From assembly GCF_040939455.1 (NCBI RefSeq), contig NC_134116.1, forward strand, positions 75,471,900-75,535,899: DNA of 64,000 nucleotides, in the 5' to 3' direction. Under the pieces are notes generated by a model, which did no database searches, had not been told where the DNA came from, and worked only from the letters and a program-made list of their open reading frames with translations. The position numbers were made by a program, and so were the translations under genes. Below, one piece after another: positions 39,470 to 53,289 of the stretch. This stretch comes from Microcebus murinus (Eukaryota; Chordata; Mammalia; Primates; Cheirogaleidae). Numbering within the stretch: the first letter of the stretch is position 1; each line of letters begins with the position of its first letter.

Positions 39470-40010
39470 CCTGACACCTGAGCCACAGACAGAGCTCCTC
39501 GTCTATGCCAAAACATCCTCCGTACTACTGCCAAAGGTGTTTTGTCTTCTAAAACTCAAATCTATTACTTTCCTCCTTAAAGACCCTCAATACCTCCTCG
39601 TCGCCTGCTCTATAGGATTAATTTCTGACTTTCTGTAGGATTAATTTCTGACTTTCTGGGATGGGAAACAGGCTTTCTGTGATCTGCCAACCTCACTCTT
39701 AAATCCTTTACTGCAGTCATTAAAATACTTGGAATTCTCTGAGAATGTCATTGATTTTATGCCCCTGTACTTTTATTCCTGCTCCCCTCTCATTCTGGAA
39801 TGTTCTATCACACCAACTCAGGTCAAGCGTCCCTTCCTCTAGGAAACCTTTCCTGCTTACCCCACTTCTAGGGATAAAAGACCCTTTGTGTTCCATCACA
39901 TATGCGTACGTCAGAGTAATTGTATCCCAGCAGGTATAACACACTGCTTGTTGTACTTCTTGTTTTTATGCGTGCCACTCCTAGTTAGACTATAAACTCC
40001 CTTCGCCATC
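39470..40010 (+). repeat. L2 element with an internal 23-bp duplication
   Basis: L2-like blocks: 'ctattactttcctccttaaagaccctc', 'tcattctggaatgttctatc', 'cctctaggaaacctttcctgc' and 'gttagactataaactccc'. Two perfect adjacent copies of a 23-base unit beginning 'taggattaatttctgac' lie at 39613-39635 and 39636-39658. Confidence 0.7.
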
Positions 40011-40329
40011 TTTCTGTAGCTGAGTGTATCCTTCTGTGGTTCTCGTCTTTCATTAGGAACAGGGCAATAGCATTTCAGCAAGCCCGCCCACCTCCACTCT
40101 TACTCGCCTGCTCCCGAGTTTATTCTCCACAGCACCCCCAGAGTAAGCAGCTCAGCTTATCCGTTTCAAAGGTCTGGTGATAGGGGCCGTGGGAAATTAT
40201 CTCCAGGGCACAACTGGCACTGGGTCTAATTTATTTACTACAGTGGATGTCATCCTCTACAGTGACTCCACCCAACCCCAGGCAACCTGGACCAAACCTA
40301 GGCACTGCTGAGATTCTCAAGAAAGATGG

Positions 40330-40731
<402 letters not shown>

Positions 40732-41149
40732 TCAAGGATGAGAGGTGGGCAGCCATACAGGTCACCGATCCAAACAGGCCTGGCTAGCCAGAGTTCACCC
40801 AGGGCTGCCAAACTTGCATGGGCGGAGTGCTCAGGCGGGTGCTATCCGGAGCTTCCACGTGGTCAAGGTTTGGAGTGGTAATGAAGAAAAAAATGTCCAG
40901 GGACCCAAAGTAGCTGCAAAATCCTGTGTTTGGAGCTGAGAGGAACATACACTGTGACACAGAGAGCAGTAAGTCAGAGGTTTGACAAGCTACATTCCGT
41001 GAAAATCCAAACTTTCAAAATGGTGTAGTTTGTGTTTGATGAATTGCAATACCGAGTAATCTCCTCTGTGGCCACTATATTTATTAAAGGATTGCTTTGA
41101 AACACCTTTTCCTCAAAAGGTAAAAATGATCCCAAATGTTTAAATTTAC

Positions 41150-43268
41150 ATTTCTGTCAACAAAAATTTCACTTTTGTCAATCTGATGGGTGAGACGTAG
41201 TAACTCCTGGTTTAGTTTGCATCTTTCTGATTGCTATTAAGATGAAGCATCGTTTTCATATTTATTTACTGTTTAGATTTGCTTTTCTGGAAATGCCTAT
41301 TCACACATCCTTTGCTCACTTTTCTATGAGATTTTCTTCTTTTTCCTATAAATACGTGGGCACTCTATGTGCTATAGATGTCAACCTTTGTCTTATGAAC
41401 TGCAGATATTTCTTGCAGTGTTATAATATTTTTCTTTTGTTTATGATATCTTTGACATGCACATTTTTAAAAATTCTCTTTTCCTTTGCAAAGGAAAATT
41501 TAAAATTTATTAAAAGTTATTTAATTTATTATCTTAAATTTTATTCTAAAATATCATTTTTTAAATGCATATAGCATTTATGTTTGAATATGGATTAAAT
41601 AGGGATCTAATTTTATTTTCCTCTGGATGGCTATATTAAAATCCCATGTGTACTAATATACATTTTGGTACTCTCTATTCTAAAAATGATCTAATTATTT
41701 TTCCAATAACAAAACTAGCTAACATGTATGGATTGTTTTTGCTAATATAAGTTTTTGCTAATATAACTAGTAGTTATACAAATATTTTTGTACACATCTC
41801 TTGGTGCAAGAGTTTCTCTCCTAGGAGTGGAATGTTGCATTGTAGAATATGCACAAACATAATACCAAATGTTAACCAAACAGGTTGAATCAATTTACGC
41901 TTCAACTAACACTTTCCATTTCTGTACACTCTTGTCAATAGTTCATTTTATTCAACTTTTCCATTTTTGTCAATCTTGTAAGTATAAAATTGTATCTCAC
42001 TGTGGGATTTTTTATGATTACTATTAAAATTTAGTATATTTTTATATTATTGGCCAATATATGTTTTCTCTCCTATGAATAAATTTTTATGGTACTCTAC
42101 ATGAAGTTTTAAAAATATTTTTGTTAGATTTATTCTTAGATAACTTATATTTTGTGTTATTGTAAATGATATTTTAAATTAAATTTGCATCTGTTTTTTG
42201 CTCATATGGAAATGCAATTGACTTTTTGCCTGTTGATTTTATATGTAGCAATCTTGCTAAGTTTTCTTATTTCTTATAATTTGTGGTAGACTCTGAGTTT
42301 TCCATGCAATTATTTAATTTATAAATAATGACAATTTTGTTTTTTCATTTACAATTCTTATACTTCCTTCTTTGTGCTTTGTTGTTGTTGATATTCTGCA
42401 TTGACTAGAAATCCAGCACAAAGTTATTAGGAATGGTGCTAGTTTATCTCCTTGTCTTATTCCTTGTTTTTAAAGGAAACACTTTTAATATTTTTTTATT
42501 GTGGAACATGATGTTTACTGGAGATTATTTTGTAGATACCTTTTATTAGGTAGGCTTCGGATGTTCTTTTCTATTCCTTTTTGGCTAAGAGTTTTTTGTT
42601 TGTTTTTATTATAAATGGCTTGTGAAAATGTCTTGAATGCTTCTTCTACCTCTCTTGAAATGATCATAGTGTTTTTCTCTTTTAGTCTGTTAACGTGGTG
42701 AGTTACATTAATAAATTCTGGAGTGGTGCAATAACCTTCCATTCCTGGAATAAATACAATTGATCATTGTCTGGATACAGTTGCTAATATTTTGTTCAGG
42801 GTTTTTCCATCCATAAGCTAAAGTGGAATTAGACTGTAATATTTTTCTTGCCTGTTTTCATATGAAGTTATACTGGCCTCATAAAAATGAGTCAGGAGAT
42901 GTTTCTCCTTTTGTGCTCCCTGAAAGAGTTTAAAATTGGAATTATCTGCTCCTTGAATCTTGCTTAACTTACCTATAAAACTACCTGGACTTGGTATTTT
43001 CTTTGTGGGAAAAATTTTAACTACTGATCATATTTCACTAATGATTATAGGCTTAATGACAAACTATTATGGTACTATTTAATAACCAATTAGAATGGTT
43101 TGTACCAGTCAATTAGAACAGAACCTGGCCTTCAGCAAACAGTATGTCTATAGAGTTGCATACAAGCTAAATAATAGCTCTGATGTTTTCAATTTCAGAT
43201 TTTATGTTTCTTCTTAAGTCAGTTTTGTTAATTATATGTTTCCAGGAAATTGTCCATTTTCCTCAAAT
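41150..43268 (-). repeat. Long old L1, antisense (3' and ORF2 part)
   Basis: Antisense L1: the 3' part ('tctgatgggtgagacgtagtaactcc', 'gcatctttctgattgctatt') followed by ORF2 sequence ('tctgttaacgtggtgagttacattaat', 'ggaataaatacaattgatcattgtctggata', 'actggcctcataaaaatgagtcagg'). Many stops are present and it is fragmented. It continues after the AluJ at 43279. Confidence 0.75.
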
Positions 43269-43278
43269 TTTAAAATTA

Positions 43279-43590
43279 ATTGGCTAAGCATGATGGCGCA
43301 TGCCTGTAATTTCAGTACTTTGGGAGGCCGAGGCAGGAGGATTGCTTTAGGCCAGGAGGTTGAAACCAGCTTGGACAACATAGCAAGACTCCATCTCTAA
43401 AATAAATAAATAAACATTTTTCAAAAATTAGCCAGATGTCGTGGTATGTAGCTATAGTCCTAGCTACTTGGGCGGCTGAGACAGGAGTAATCACTTAAGC
43501 CTAGGAGTTCAAAGCTACAGTGAGCTATGATCACACCATCACATGCCAGCTTGGGTGACAGAGTGAGACCTCATCTCTTAAAAAAAAATA
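43279..43590 (+). repeat. AluJ-like dimer inserted in L1
   Basis: From 'ggctaagcatgatggcgcatg' to 'gagacctcatctct' and an A/AAT-rich tail. It splits the antisense L1. Confidence 0.85.
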
Positions 43591-44915
43591 ATAATAATAT
43601 TAATAATTTGCTCATAATATTCTTATCTATTAATTGCTGTTATATTTACAATGTTTCATTTTCCATTCTTAAAATTGTATCTGCTTTTTTCCTTCATCAA
43701 TTTGCAATAGCATCTGCTTTCTTCCTCCATCAGATTGCCAAAGGCTTGTCACTTTTATTAATTTATTTTTCAATTAATGAACAAACTTTTTGTTTTGTTG
43801 ATCCATTCTACTGAATGTCATTTTTTTGTTTTATTAATTTTCTGCTCTTTTTGTTATTTCCTTTATTCTATTCTATTTAGGGTTTTGTTCTTGTAATTTC
43901 ACCTTTAATTTTTTTTTTTTTAATCTAGGTATTATAAGGCTTTTCCATCTGACACTTTAGCTGTATCTCACAAGTTGTCCTATAGAATCATTACTGTTAG
44001 TTGTATTTTCTAATTTTCCTTTTGCTTTCTTTTTTGACTTTTAAATTTCTAAAATTTTGTTATATTTTTGTTATTAGTTGCATTATGGTCAAAGAACGTG
44101 ATCTAGATGACAGTGATTCTTTGACATTGTTCAGACTTGCTCTGTGGGTTAATATGTCGTCAAGTTTTATAATAGCTCCTGGGAACACAAAGTGTATCTC
44201 CAGTTATTTGGTATAGGACTCTATATATGTTCATTAGACCTGTTTTGTTTATTGTAATGGCCATATCATTCAAATTCTTTCTGATATTTTTGTCTTATCA
44301 ATTTCTGACAAAGATGTGATAAAAATCTACCTCAATAATGGTGTATTTGTCAATTTCATTTTTTTGTTCTGCCAGTTTTTTTGCTTGGTATTTTTTGAAG
44401 CTTTGATTTTAGAAGTATGCAAGTTTAGAATTGCGTGTATCTTCCTAATGAACTCACCGGACCTTCATCAACATGTACTGCACCTGCATCTCTAGTAATG
44501 TTTTTTGCTTTATTTTTTCTTTACCTGATAATAATATATCCACACAACCTTTCTTTTGGTGAATATTTATTAAATGTTTTTCTATCTTTTTACTTTCAAT
44601 TCTTCCATGTTGTTTTGTTTTATATGTGTCTCTTGTAAAAAGCAAAAAGATTTTGCTTTTTATCTAATCTGATAAAGAGTCAGTCCATTTACCCTTATTT
44701 TTATTTTAATATATTTGGATTCTATTTCTACCATTTTACTTTGTGCATTCTATTATTCTGCCTTTTCTGTATTCTTTTAACTTCTTTCTTGACTTTTCTT
44801 GAATTAAGTTTTATGTTTTATTTTTTCTTATTCCGTTTTTTGCTTTACTAGTTTGGTGCTTATACCTTTGTTTTTGATATTTTTATGGGATGTTGTAGAA
44901 TTTTTAGCATATATT

Positions 44916-44918
<3 letters not shown>

Positions 44919-44960
<42 letters not shown>
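44919..44960 (+). repeat. (AC)n microsatellite
   Basis: Twenty-one uninterrupted AC units inside the antisense L1. Confidence 0.97.
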
Positions 44961-44963
<3 letters not shown>

Positions 44964-45101
44964 TGTGTGATTTAATAAAGCCTTAAGTTAATCAATGTTT
45001 TACCCTACTGAACAAAACAAATACCTTTGAATGCTTTATTCCTGATCACCTCCTTCCAACTTATATGCTGTATTTTTACCAACATTTAGATCTATATATA
45101 T

Positions 45102-45436
45102 ATATATTTTTTTTTTTTTTTTGAGACAGAGTCTCGCTTGTTGACCAGGCTAGAGTGAGTGCCCTGGCGTCAGCCTAGCTCACAGCAACCTCAAACTCCT
45201 AGGCTCAAGCAATCCTTCTGCCTCAGCCTCCCGAGTAGCTGGGACTACAGGCATGCGCCACCATGCCCGGCTAATTTTCTATATATATTAGTTGGCCAAT
45301 TAATTTCTTTCTATTTATAGTAGAGACGAGAGATAGAGAGAGTAGAGGCTGGTTTCGAACTCCTGACCTCGAGCAATCCGCCCGCCTCAGCCTCCCAGAG
45401 TGCTAGGATTACAGGCGTGAGCCACCGTGCCCGGCT
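45102..45436 (-). repeat. Strepsirrhine-type Alu, antisense
   Basis: A full dimer with a poly-T tail side and the linker 'ttagttggccaattaatttc'. A GA-rich patch (about 45329-45345) replaces the usual 'gggtctcgctcttgctcagg' block. Confidence 0.9.
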
Positions 45437-45939
45437 TGATCTATATTATTTTTTAAGCCCATATTTATTTAAGACATTATTATTATTTAACATAGTCAGT
45501 GATTGCTTGGATTTACCCATGTGTTTATCATTTTCTTTTAACTATCTCTTTTATTTTTGCATCTCAGACTTTCTTCCTGAAATCAGTTTTCTTCATTTTG
45601 AAGTATTAACATATCCTTTAGAAGTTCCTCTAATGAGTGATAGTAACCTCTCATTTTGTGTTTGTAGGAAAATGTTTTATTTTGCCTTGCTTCTCGAAAG
45701 ATAGTTTTTCTGGGAGAAATCTAGATTTTCAGCTATTTTCTGTCTGCATTTGGAAGATATTATTCCACTGCTTTCTGGCTTCCATCATTGCTGTTGATAA
45801 ATATGCCAAAGGTCTACTGTTCCCTTGTAGGTAATCTATACTTTTCTCTCTGGCTGCTTTAAGAGTGTCTCTTTGTCTACATGTCACTACAGGGTGTGTT
45901 TGTGTGAATGCCTTTTATTTATCCTGCCTTGAATTTTTT

Positions 45940-46275
45940 AGGCATCCTAAAACTTCCATGATACAAGAGGAGAGCCACTCTAAAAAAAATTCACATTTTT
46001 CCCTGGCCTGTCCATCCCTTTCACAATCACTACTACCTTTAATTGCAGTTATGAGGTCTGGAGCTTTGAGAACCATCTTGAAATCATGAGGTAACAAACA
46101 CAAGAATTGCGAGATTGGAGAGAAGGAGCCTAAGTCCTTTTTAACCCCATTGAGCCCTAGATTGCCTACCTCTAGACTTCATGCTATAGGAGAAAAATAA
46201 ATGCCTTCTTTGCTTAATTTATTCTCATTAGTCAGGTATTCTGTTGTATCCAAAACCAATCTCAACTAAAACACT
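45940..46275. repeat. Old repeat 3' segment, class not assigned
   Basis: Blocks such as 'gaaccatcttgaaatcatgaggtaac', 'gattgcctacctctagacttcatg' and 'taaatgccttctttgcttaa' recur in mammalian genomes. The family (LTR or LINE) is uncertain. Confidence 0.4.
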
Positions 46276-46889
46276 ATACTTTATTTCCCCTGTGAAATGT
46301 GTTACAACATTGTAACAGAGTAAATAGTGCACAATCATGTTTTTCAAGTGACTACTGATTGTTTTTATCACGCACATGGAGAAATCTGTGTTTTGTCTTT
46401 GAGCATATGTCTAAGTTACTGGCTACTAAGAAGAGATTAATCATCGATTAAAGACAACTTTATAAGATTTCTCCTTCAGTTGAAAATTTATTTGGAAAAC
46501 TATATTTCTTGGAATTTCTTTTTAAATTTAGTGTTGTGACTCCTATTGTCAGTTAAACAAAAGTCTTGGGTCTTAAAAGTAAAAGAGTATCATTCTTTTG
46601 TTATTCTGTTACTGGCAATCCCAGGCAATGCCATTCATTCTCAGGAAGATTTATTTTTAGGGGGAAACACTGTGAAAATGTATTTATCTTGTTAAGATGA
46701 AAGTCATGCAAGTGCAGGAAACCAATTAATTTTAATAGCTAACAGATATGGAAAGTCCGGTTTATGTGTATGTATAAAAATTCTTCTTTTGTTTGAATGC
46801 CTAAGTATAGCAGCCATTAAAAGATCAGCAGTTCTCAAAGTAGCAAAAGTGCACTTGTATCTCTTGAATATAGGCATATAAAAGATAAA

Positions 46890-47112
46890 TGCAGCCTGGG
46901 AAACATTGCAAGACCCCCTTCTCTATGAAAAATTTTAAAACTAGCCAGGCATGCTGATGTATGCCTCTAGTCCCAGCTACTTGGGAGGCTGAGACAGGAG
47001 GATCACTGAAGCCCGGAAATTCGAGGTTACAGTCAGCTATGATAGTGCCACTGCACTTCAGCCTGGGTGGCAAAGTAAGACTTTGTCTCCAAAAAAATTA
47101 AAAATAAATAAA
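46890..47112 (+). repeat. 5'-truncated old Alu, sense
   Basis: It begins in the left arm ('cagcctgggaaacattgcaag') and runs through a complete diverged right arm to an A-rich tail. Confidence 0.8.
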
Positions 47113-47379
47113 TGGGAAAAAATTTAAAATCAAAGAAAAGGTCAGCAGTTCTGTTAAAGGGTACGGAGTGCCCTTCAACTACTCATTTGCATTTTATCTT
47201 CATAAATCTACACACTACATTCAAGTGACCTGCATTTGATGTTTGAAAAATAACATCCCAACTAATCACTCTAAACAGAACAGCACCTGAACAGCAGTTT
47301 GGATTCACAGAATATGTTCATGTGTATTAACTCATTATTGTTTATGGTATTTATCAATAGTCCCCATTTCTAACTATTT

Positions 47380-48180
47380 TATTCATTGGTTCACCAAATG
47401 TTTATTGATTAAAGTGTCTATTGTGTTAGCTTCTGGGGGGGCACAGTACTTGCTGAACATGGTTACTGTCCTCATAGAGTTTCAATCTTGTGGGGGGCAC
47501 ACATTAGGCAAATGATCAAATAAACAAAAGTAAAACTGCAGCTCCAGCAAGGGCCACCAAAGAGAAATAAAAGGCTCTCAGAGAGGAGTCAGCGAGGTCA
47601 GAAAAGGCTTCTCTGGTCCGATGAGTAGAAATTAATGGAGTAAGAAGGGAGGTAGTGAGAACAGACATGGGCACAAAGGTCCTGCCATAAGATGGATCTT
47701 GGTGGCTCTGAGGGACTGGAAGAAAGGGACTGGCAGCTGGGCAGAACAGCAGGGCTGCTCCAGGTAAGTGTCGGGATAGAGCGTGCAGGGTCTTGTAGGT
47801 AGAGGGGCCAGAATAGTGAGGGGGTAAAACAGAGGAAGAGAGTAGCTTGAGAATGGAGAGGAGACAGATTTGAGTGCGACTTACAAGCCAACAATGACAA
47901 GATTCGTGGTGGATCGGCTTTAGGGAATAAGACAGGGGAAGGTGTCAAGGGTGACGCAAGTTTCTAATCCATGCAACTTAGTGGCTGTAGCGGCTTTACT
48001 CAGACTCGGAACACTGGAAAGGGACGAGGTTTTGGGGAGGCAACGGTGAGTTCTACGCTAGACATGTTGGGTTTGCACCTTTGAGACATCCAAAAGGAAA
48101 TCCTAAGTAGACAGCTGACATACACACTTAGTGCCCGGAGGAGACACATAAGTAAGTACAGCATCCACATAGAGGTGGTG
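47380..48180 (+). repeat. Old dispersed repeat, class not assigned
   Basis: 'ggttcaccaaatgtttattgat', 'gttactgtcctcatagagtttc', 'gcagggtcttgtaggtagagg', 'caagggtgacgcaagtttctaatcc' and 'agacatccaaaaggaaatcctaagtag' appear in the order seen in a common old mammalian repeat. The family is not named with confidence. Confidence 0.45.
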
Positions 48181-51100
48181 ATCAAAGTCCTGGAAAGAAA
48201 CAGGAGCTAAAAGAGAGAGTGGCTGTCACCTCACAGTACTCCTCAGAGTTTTTCTCCACTGGGCACGAGTCAAAAGTGTTGACTGCAAGCATAAAATGTA
48301 TACACACTTTAGGTTTCCAGAGTGCCTAATATGTCCTTGCTTGATTTTGTGTAACAATAGAGAATAAAACCTTAAGGTTATTTATCCTCAGATGAAATTG
48401 ATACTCCAAGAAGACATTTACCTCCTGGCTATGCACATCCTCTGACGCGATCTCGAACTCTTCTGCCTAGGGATCTACATACCCCACTGTAAGGATCAGG
48501 AACGTGCAATTCTTTTAGAAAGTGCTAAACCCAGAGAGGCCAGGCAATTAGTAGTAGTTGGATGCTGACACATCCTGGCTCTCAGGATTCCTAACCAGCG
48601 TTCAACCCATCAGCAAACATCAAACACAAGTCGATAAACAGATGTTATCAAATAACTAAAGTAGCAGGTAGTGTTTCCTCCACCATACCACAGCCATGTC
48701 AGACGTCACTGGAGTCTCATGACCTATTGATCGAGTCTCGGGGATGCGAAATACAAGACTCAGATCGATACGCTTTGTTCTGTACTCACTGAGGCGAATC
48801 ATTCATTTTTCAGGAGGAGGCGGCAAGACAGATGAAAATCAAGATGAATTGGGAGATCTGGCTTGAGGAAGTTGCAGATGTAAGTGGGGGTGGGGAAGAC
48901 AGAGAAAAAGAATGGGAGAGAGGTGAAAATAGCGAGTAGCTTTTACTCTCCTCTCTTCTAACCAGCTCAGCTGTCTTTTAATAAGTAGAGATGTCTTTTG
49001 AAAAGGAGCCACCTGCAAGTGAGCTTGGAGGCAGATATGCTATCGATTGCCGGTGGAAAACACTCACCCCTGTCCACTGCTAACTGCAGCTGGAAATGCA
49101 GAGTCATTACTAAGGGGCAGCTGCTGAGACAGAGCGTGACTGTCTCCCTCCCTAAGACACCACAATGACAGGGAGCTGGGGAAGCCCTGAAAACGTGTGT
49201 TAACCCCCTCTCTCCCCATCTCGTGGATGTATTTTCCACAGAACTCAGAGGACTGGGCTACCTGGGGTTTGCAAACACCCAAATCATAGGTCACTGCTGG
49301 GCTTTCCCCTCCAGTGTCAGTCTTGCATAGAAAGAGGAGTTCCCAGGCCAGGCAGTCCCTGCAGGCTCAGGGGCATTTCCATAATGAAGATGTGGTGATT
49401 TGGAAACGGTGCGGTCTGGCTGGGGGTTGAGGGCTGGTTCTGCCATTGACCAGATTCCCAACGATGCCATGACCGAAGCCCAGTGAGGGGAACGACCCTT
49501 TTCCCCCAGGCCCATCCACCTCTCGAGACCTGACTGATGTCACCTAGCCTTCGTAATGGGTCAAAATGTCACACACGTGTTAAGCAATGCATGTAGTCAT
49601 GTCTTCAAATGGATGAGAGAGAGCCCAGTGGAACCTTCCCTCAGCGGTCATTTCTGTCACGAGGAGAGTTGCGCTTGCCCAGCTGGGGAGGAGAGGGGCT
49701 GCCGGGGGGCAGTTTGGGTTTTCTTCCTCTTCCACTATGTCCCCGGCCATGAAAATGGGGGATCTCCACAGAGTTAAAGGTTATTTTACACAGGAAGCAC
49801 ATTCAGTATTAGTACAACAAATGTTTTCTTCTGTACAGCCATGGAAGAACTCCACTCACAGGGAGCTGGGAGAAATCAGAGCATCAGCCCTTTCTGCTCG
49901 GATGCCAATAAGCCCCGCACTTCAGAATTGCTGACCTAAAAAGGATACTCCAGAAGGAGCATGTCTTTTTTTTTTCCTTCTTTTAAAGAAAGCAACACCA
50001 GAAGCAGCCTGATTTCCTTGTACACTTAAATGTGTACAAAAAAGAAAAGTGAGTCACTCCGAGTTTCTAACTTTAGCTCACAGAAACAAAGCACTGAGTT
50101 ATATGACTTGTCAGGGAAGACCTAGATATAGTTTTATCTAGATAACATTCATATTAAAAGAATCTGCAGTTCTATTTTTGTGGGAGAGCTGTGGGATTGG
50201 AGCTACAACTGTCTACTCACTAATAATCTGGCAGGGCAGGACGTGACTGCAAAGGACATTCCAACAGAGATACGGTAGGACCATCTCATTCAGAACCAGC
50301 CACGCCTCAGGTCAAACAAAGCTTGTCCCTGACGTCCAGAACTGAAAAGGAACTATGAAATCCACATTGGGAAAAACACTCATAAAGTCAGTCTAAATAC
50401 TAATCATGCCGTCAATGAAATGGTTTCCTAAAATCGTCAGTTCTTGGAAACCAAATAAAAAGCTATATATAAAACATATCCAACAGATGATAAATTAGAG
50501 CTTTCAAATATTTTCTTCTGATCCAAAGTCAAGTCTTTCTCCAAACCCACTCGTTTAATAGCCAGATACAACAGAATTAGTCTATACAAAATACCTAGTT
50601 TCTAGTTTCTGAATCCTTCCTTGTAAGAGGTAGTCTCCTACTCTTTCTTTAATACTTTTAAATCTTACTTTTATTATCTCTGCTACATATGAACAGAGGC
50701 AGTGTCCCACTGCCCTGGTGAGCATGTAATTCTACAATGTCAATCAATAATGACAAGCAATTATCGAGAGCAAAACTATGAAATAATTTTTAAAACAACA
50801 ATAACAATCGAGCTACCTCATTTTACCACTCTGCCATACTGCCTCCCATTAAAGTAAATTAAGCAAACAAAGTAATTTGCTGATTTGGTGCATTCCAAAG
50901 CCATGATTTAGGGAGTACCTGGTGTTTGGAATCTTTTCATTACTACTCTCCCAACCATGAGAGTTGAGTTTTTTGGTAAGATTTCCTAAAGTCATGGGAT
51001 ATCATTTATCACACACTGCGATTACATTCAGTCCCATACATAGTCTTAAAGAACCATAGGTTCAACAAAACCCTCTTCTGCGTGAATATTCTGTCGTGTC

Positions 51101-51374
51101 TACACTTACCAGGGCCACTCTCTCTGCTTCAGGGTCTTCTTCCTCCGTTTGCCCCTCACAACCTGAGCTGTAGATTGCCCGCAGACAGGCCTGCTAGTGA
51201 GAACTGCCACACCATTCCATGAGGCAAAGACAAAAAGGACATGAGTTGAGAAGTGTGGTAGCATTAACTACTGCCAAAGGTCTTCTAGGTTCTTTGTAAT
51301 TGATCTAAGGACTTGGACACATGTCCTCATTTATCATAAAAACAGTTATTATTTAATGGATTCTTTCTAAGTTC

Positions 51375-51590
51375 CAGGCCCCGCGCTGAGCTCCTTACTT
51401 GCATTCAATTTTCACAGCAACCCTTCAAGTTAAGGATTATTAATATCTGCCACTTGACAAATGAACGAATGAAACCTTAGAAAGCTTCACTGACTTGTTT
51501 AATTCAAACAAGTAAGTGAGAGTCAGTTTGTCTGATTCTGAAGCTCGAGCTCTTAAACACTTTACTGTACTGCCTGGGTAGGAAATCCAG
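51375..51590 (+). repeat. MIR element
   Basis: 'aagttccaggccccgcgctgagctcc', 'attttcacagcaacccttcaagttaag' and the following gradient fit MIR. Confidence 0.7.
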
Positions 51591-52949
51591 AAACAACACA
51601 GGAAAACTCCAGAAATCACCATCTAGCCAGTTGAAGCCTTGACAAAGAGTAGCAAATCTATTTTGAAGCTGTTTTGAGCTGACACATACAAGATTTTAAA
51701 AAAAAAGAGTTGTTGTTTCTTTTTGAGTAGTATTTTTGTAGGACTAGAAAAGGCTAGATAGCTGCAGATGGAAATGACCAGCTATTATAACATTCAAAGT
51801 CACTTTGTCTGATTACAATTGTTCAATAAAGAAAGGGCCCACCAAAGAAAGTGCCCATACAAACCCCTCTGTTATATGCCACTGCAAGTTGCACTGACAG
51901 TGAATTTCCATCTCACCATGTTCTGACGTGTCAGTCCATAACAAACTTAACTAGTATCACTGACTTAAAGAAAACCCAAACCTGTAGGTATTCAGGGGCA
52001 AAGAGGACTTTCATTCTCGAAAATTCTATTTCTTCCCTACTTTATCAAAGGTAGCATTAAAACCAGCTCCACATGAGAGAAGGTAGAATTCAGAAGCATT
52101 TGCATTCAGCGATAGCCGTAGCAGCCCATGCAATTAGCTACTGATCAATGCTGCACTGATTATTCACTACTCACACACATGAAATGAGGCAAAGCCCAAG
52201 GTACTGTCTCTTTCCCTTGCTGTCTTAAATAAGATCAAAAGATGTTGAAAAATGCCATTGGCTTGAATCCTATGCTATCTTCAATCAAATCTCAGCATTC
52301 TATTTTTGTAAACATGCAGTATACCTTTTTAGTATCAATAAGCAAATTTCCCAGCTCCATGAATATGAGGTGTAGGATGCATTTCTCTTGGTGGGGGCAG
52401 GGCAATCAGAACTTCTAGCTCTTTCAATAGCAATCTGAATCCCTTAAAGTGAAAGTACTTGTTATTCATCTTTAGCAAATAAAACAAACAAAAATCCTTT
52501 GATCTTTAGGAAGCCCTTTCTTGTTAAGGTAACATTCTGTCTGACTTTTATGTTTCAGCATTCATTGTATATTTAATTATTTTTAAAAGTTTTGTTTTAA
52601 ACCATTAAACTTTTTCAGCATTTAAGATAAACATGGGCATGCTTTGTTAAAGATTAAAAATAAATTTCACACGAAACTGCAAAATATGACAAAGATAATA
52701 CCACATGGGGTCGGTATGTTCCAAAACACAATTCTCAGGGGACTCCTCCAAACACACTGCTTCATTAGAATTCTTGTTCTGAAAAGTTTCAGGAAGCCCC
52801 TGACTCTAACCCACCCTTTCCTGAAACTGGTGAAAGTATGAAAAAAAAAAATTACCACTAAAGTGAAAAAAGGAGAAGAATCTCAACACATTAAGGAGTC
52901 ATGTTCTGTCTGTTTTTAGATTGCCACCATCCTCAAAAATACATTGATG

Positions 52950-53249
52950 GCCAGGTGTGGTGGCTCACGCCTGTAATCCTAGCACTCTGGGAGGCCGAGG
53001 CAGGAGGATTTTTTGAGCTCAGTAGTTTGAGACCAGCCTGAGCAAGAGTGAGACCCCATCTCTACTAAAAAAATAGAAAGAAATTGGCTGGACAATTAAA
53101 AATATATGTAGAAAACACGCACGCCTGTAGTCCCAGCTACTCGGGAGGCTGAGGCAGGAGGATGGCTTGAGCCCAGGAGTTTGAGGTTGCTGTGAGCTAG
53201 GCTGATGCCATGGCACTCTAGCCCAGGCAACAGAGTGAGATTCTGTCTC

Positions 53250-53265
<16 letters not shown>
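52950..53265 (+). repeat. Strepsirrhine-type Alu, sense
   Basis: From 'ggccaggtgtggtggctcacg' to an A-tail that passes into (TA)n at 53267-53289. The linker is partly deleted between 'aaaatatatgta' and 'acgcctgtag'. Confidence 0.9.
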
Positions 53266-53266
<1 letters not shown>

Positions 53267-53288
<22 letters not shown>

Positions 53289-53289
53289 C
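53267..53289 (+). repeat. (TA)n microsatellite at an Alu tail
   Basis: Alternating TA units follow the A-tail of the Alu at 52950-53265. Confidence 0.92.

Larger units (their letters stand above)
43595..45930 (-). repeat. Old L1, antisense (ORF2 continued, interrupted)
   Basis: L1 ORF2 antisense blocks continue ('agctgtatctcacaagttgtcc', 'tcatttttttgttctgccag', 'gataaagagtcagtccatttacc', and further 'ttattccactgctttctggcttcc', 'ctctctggctgctttaagagtgtctctttg'). It is interrupted by an (AC)n run and a young Alu (45102-45436), both listed separately. Confidence 0.65.

Noticed and set aside
47598..47948. A 116-codon - strand frame
   Set aside because: It overlaps a block that looks like an old dispersed repeat and has a pyrimidine-rich, Ser/Pro/Leu-biased translation.
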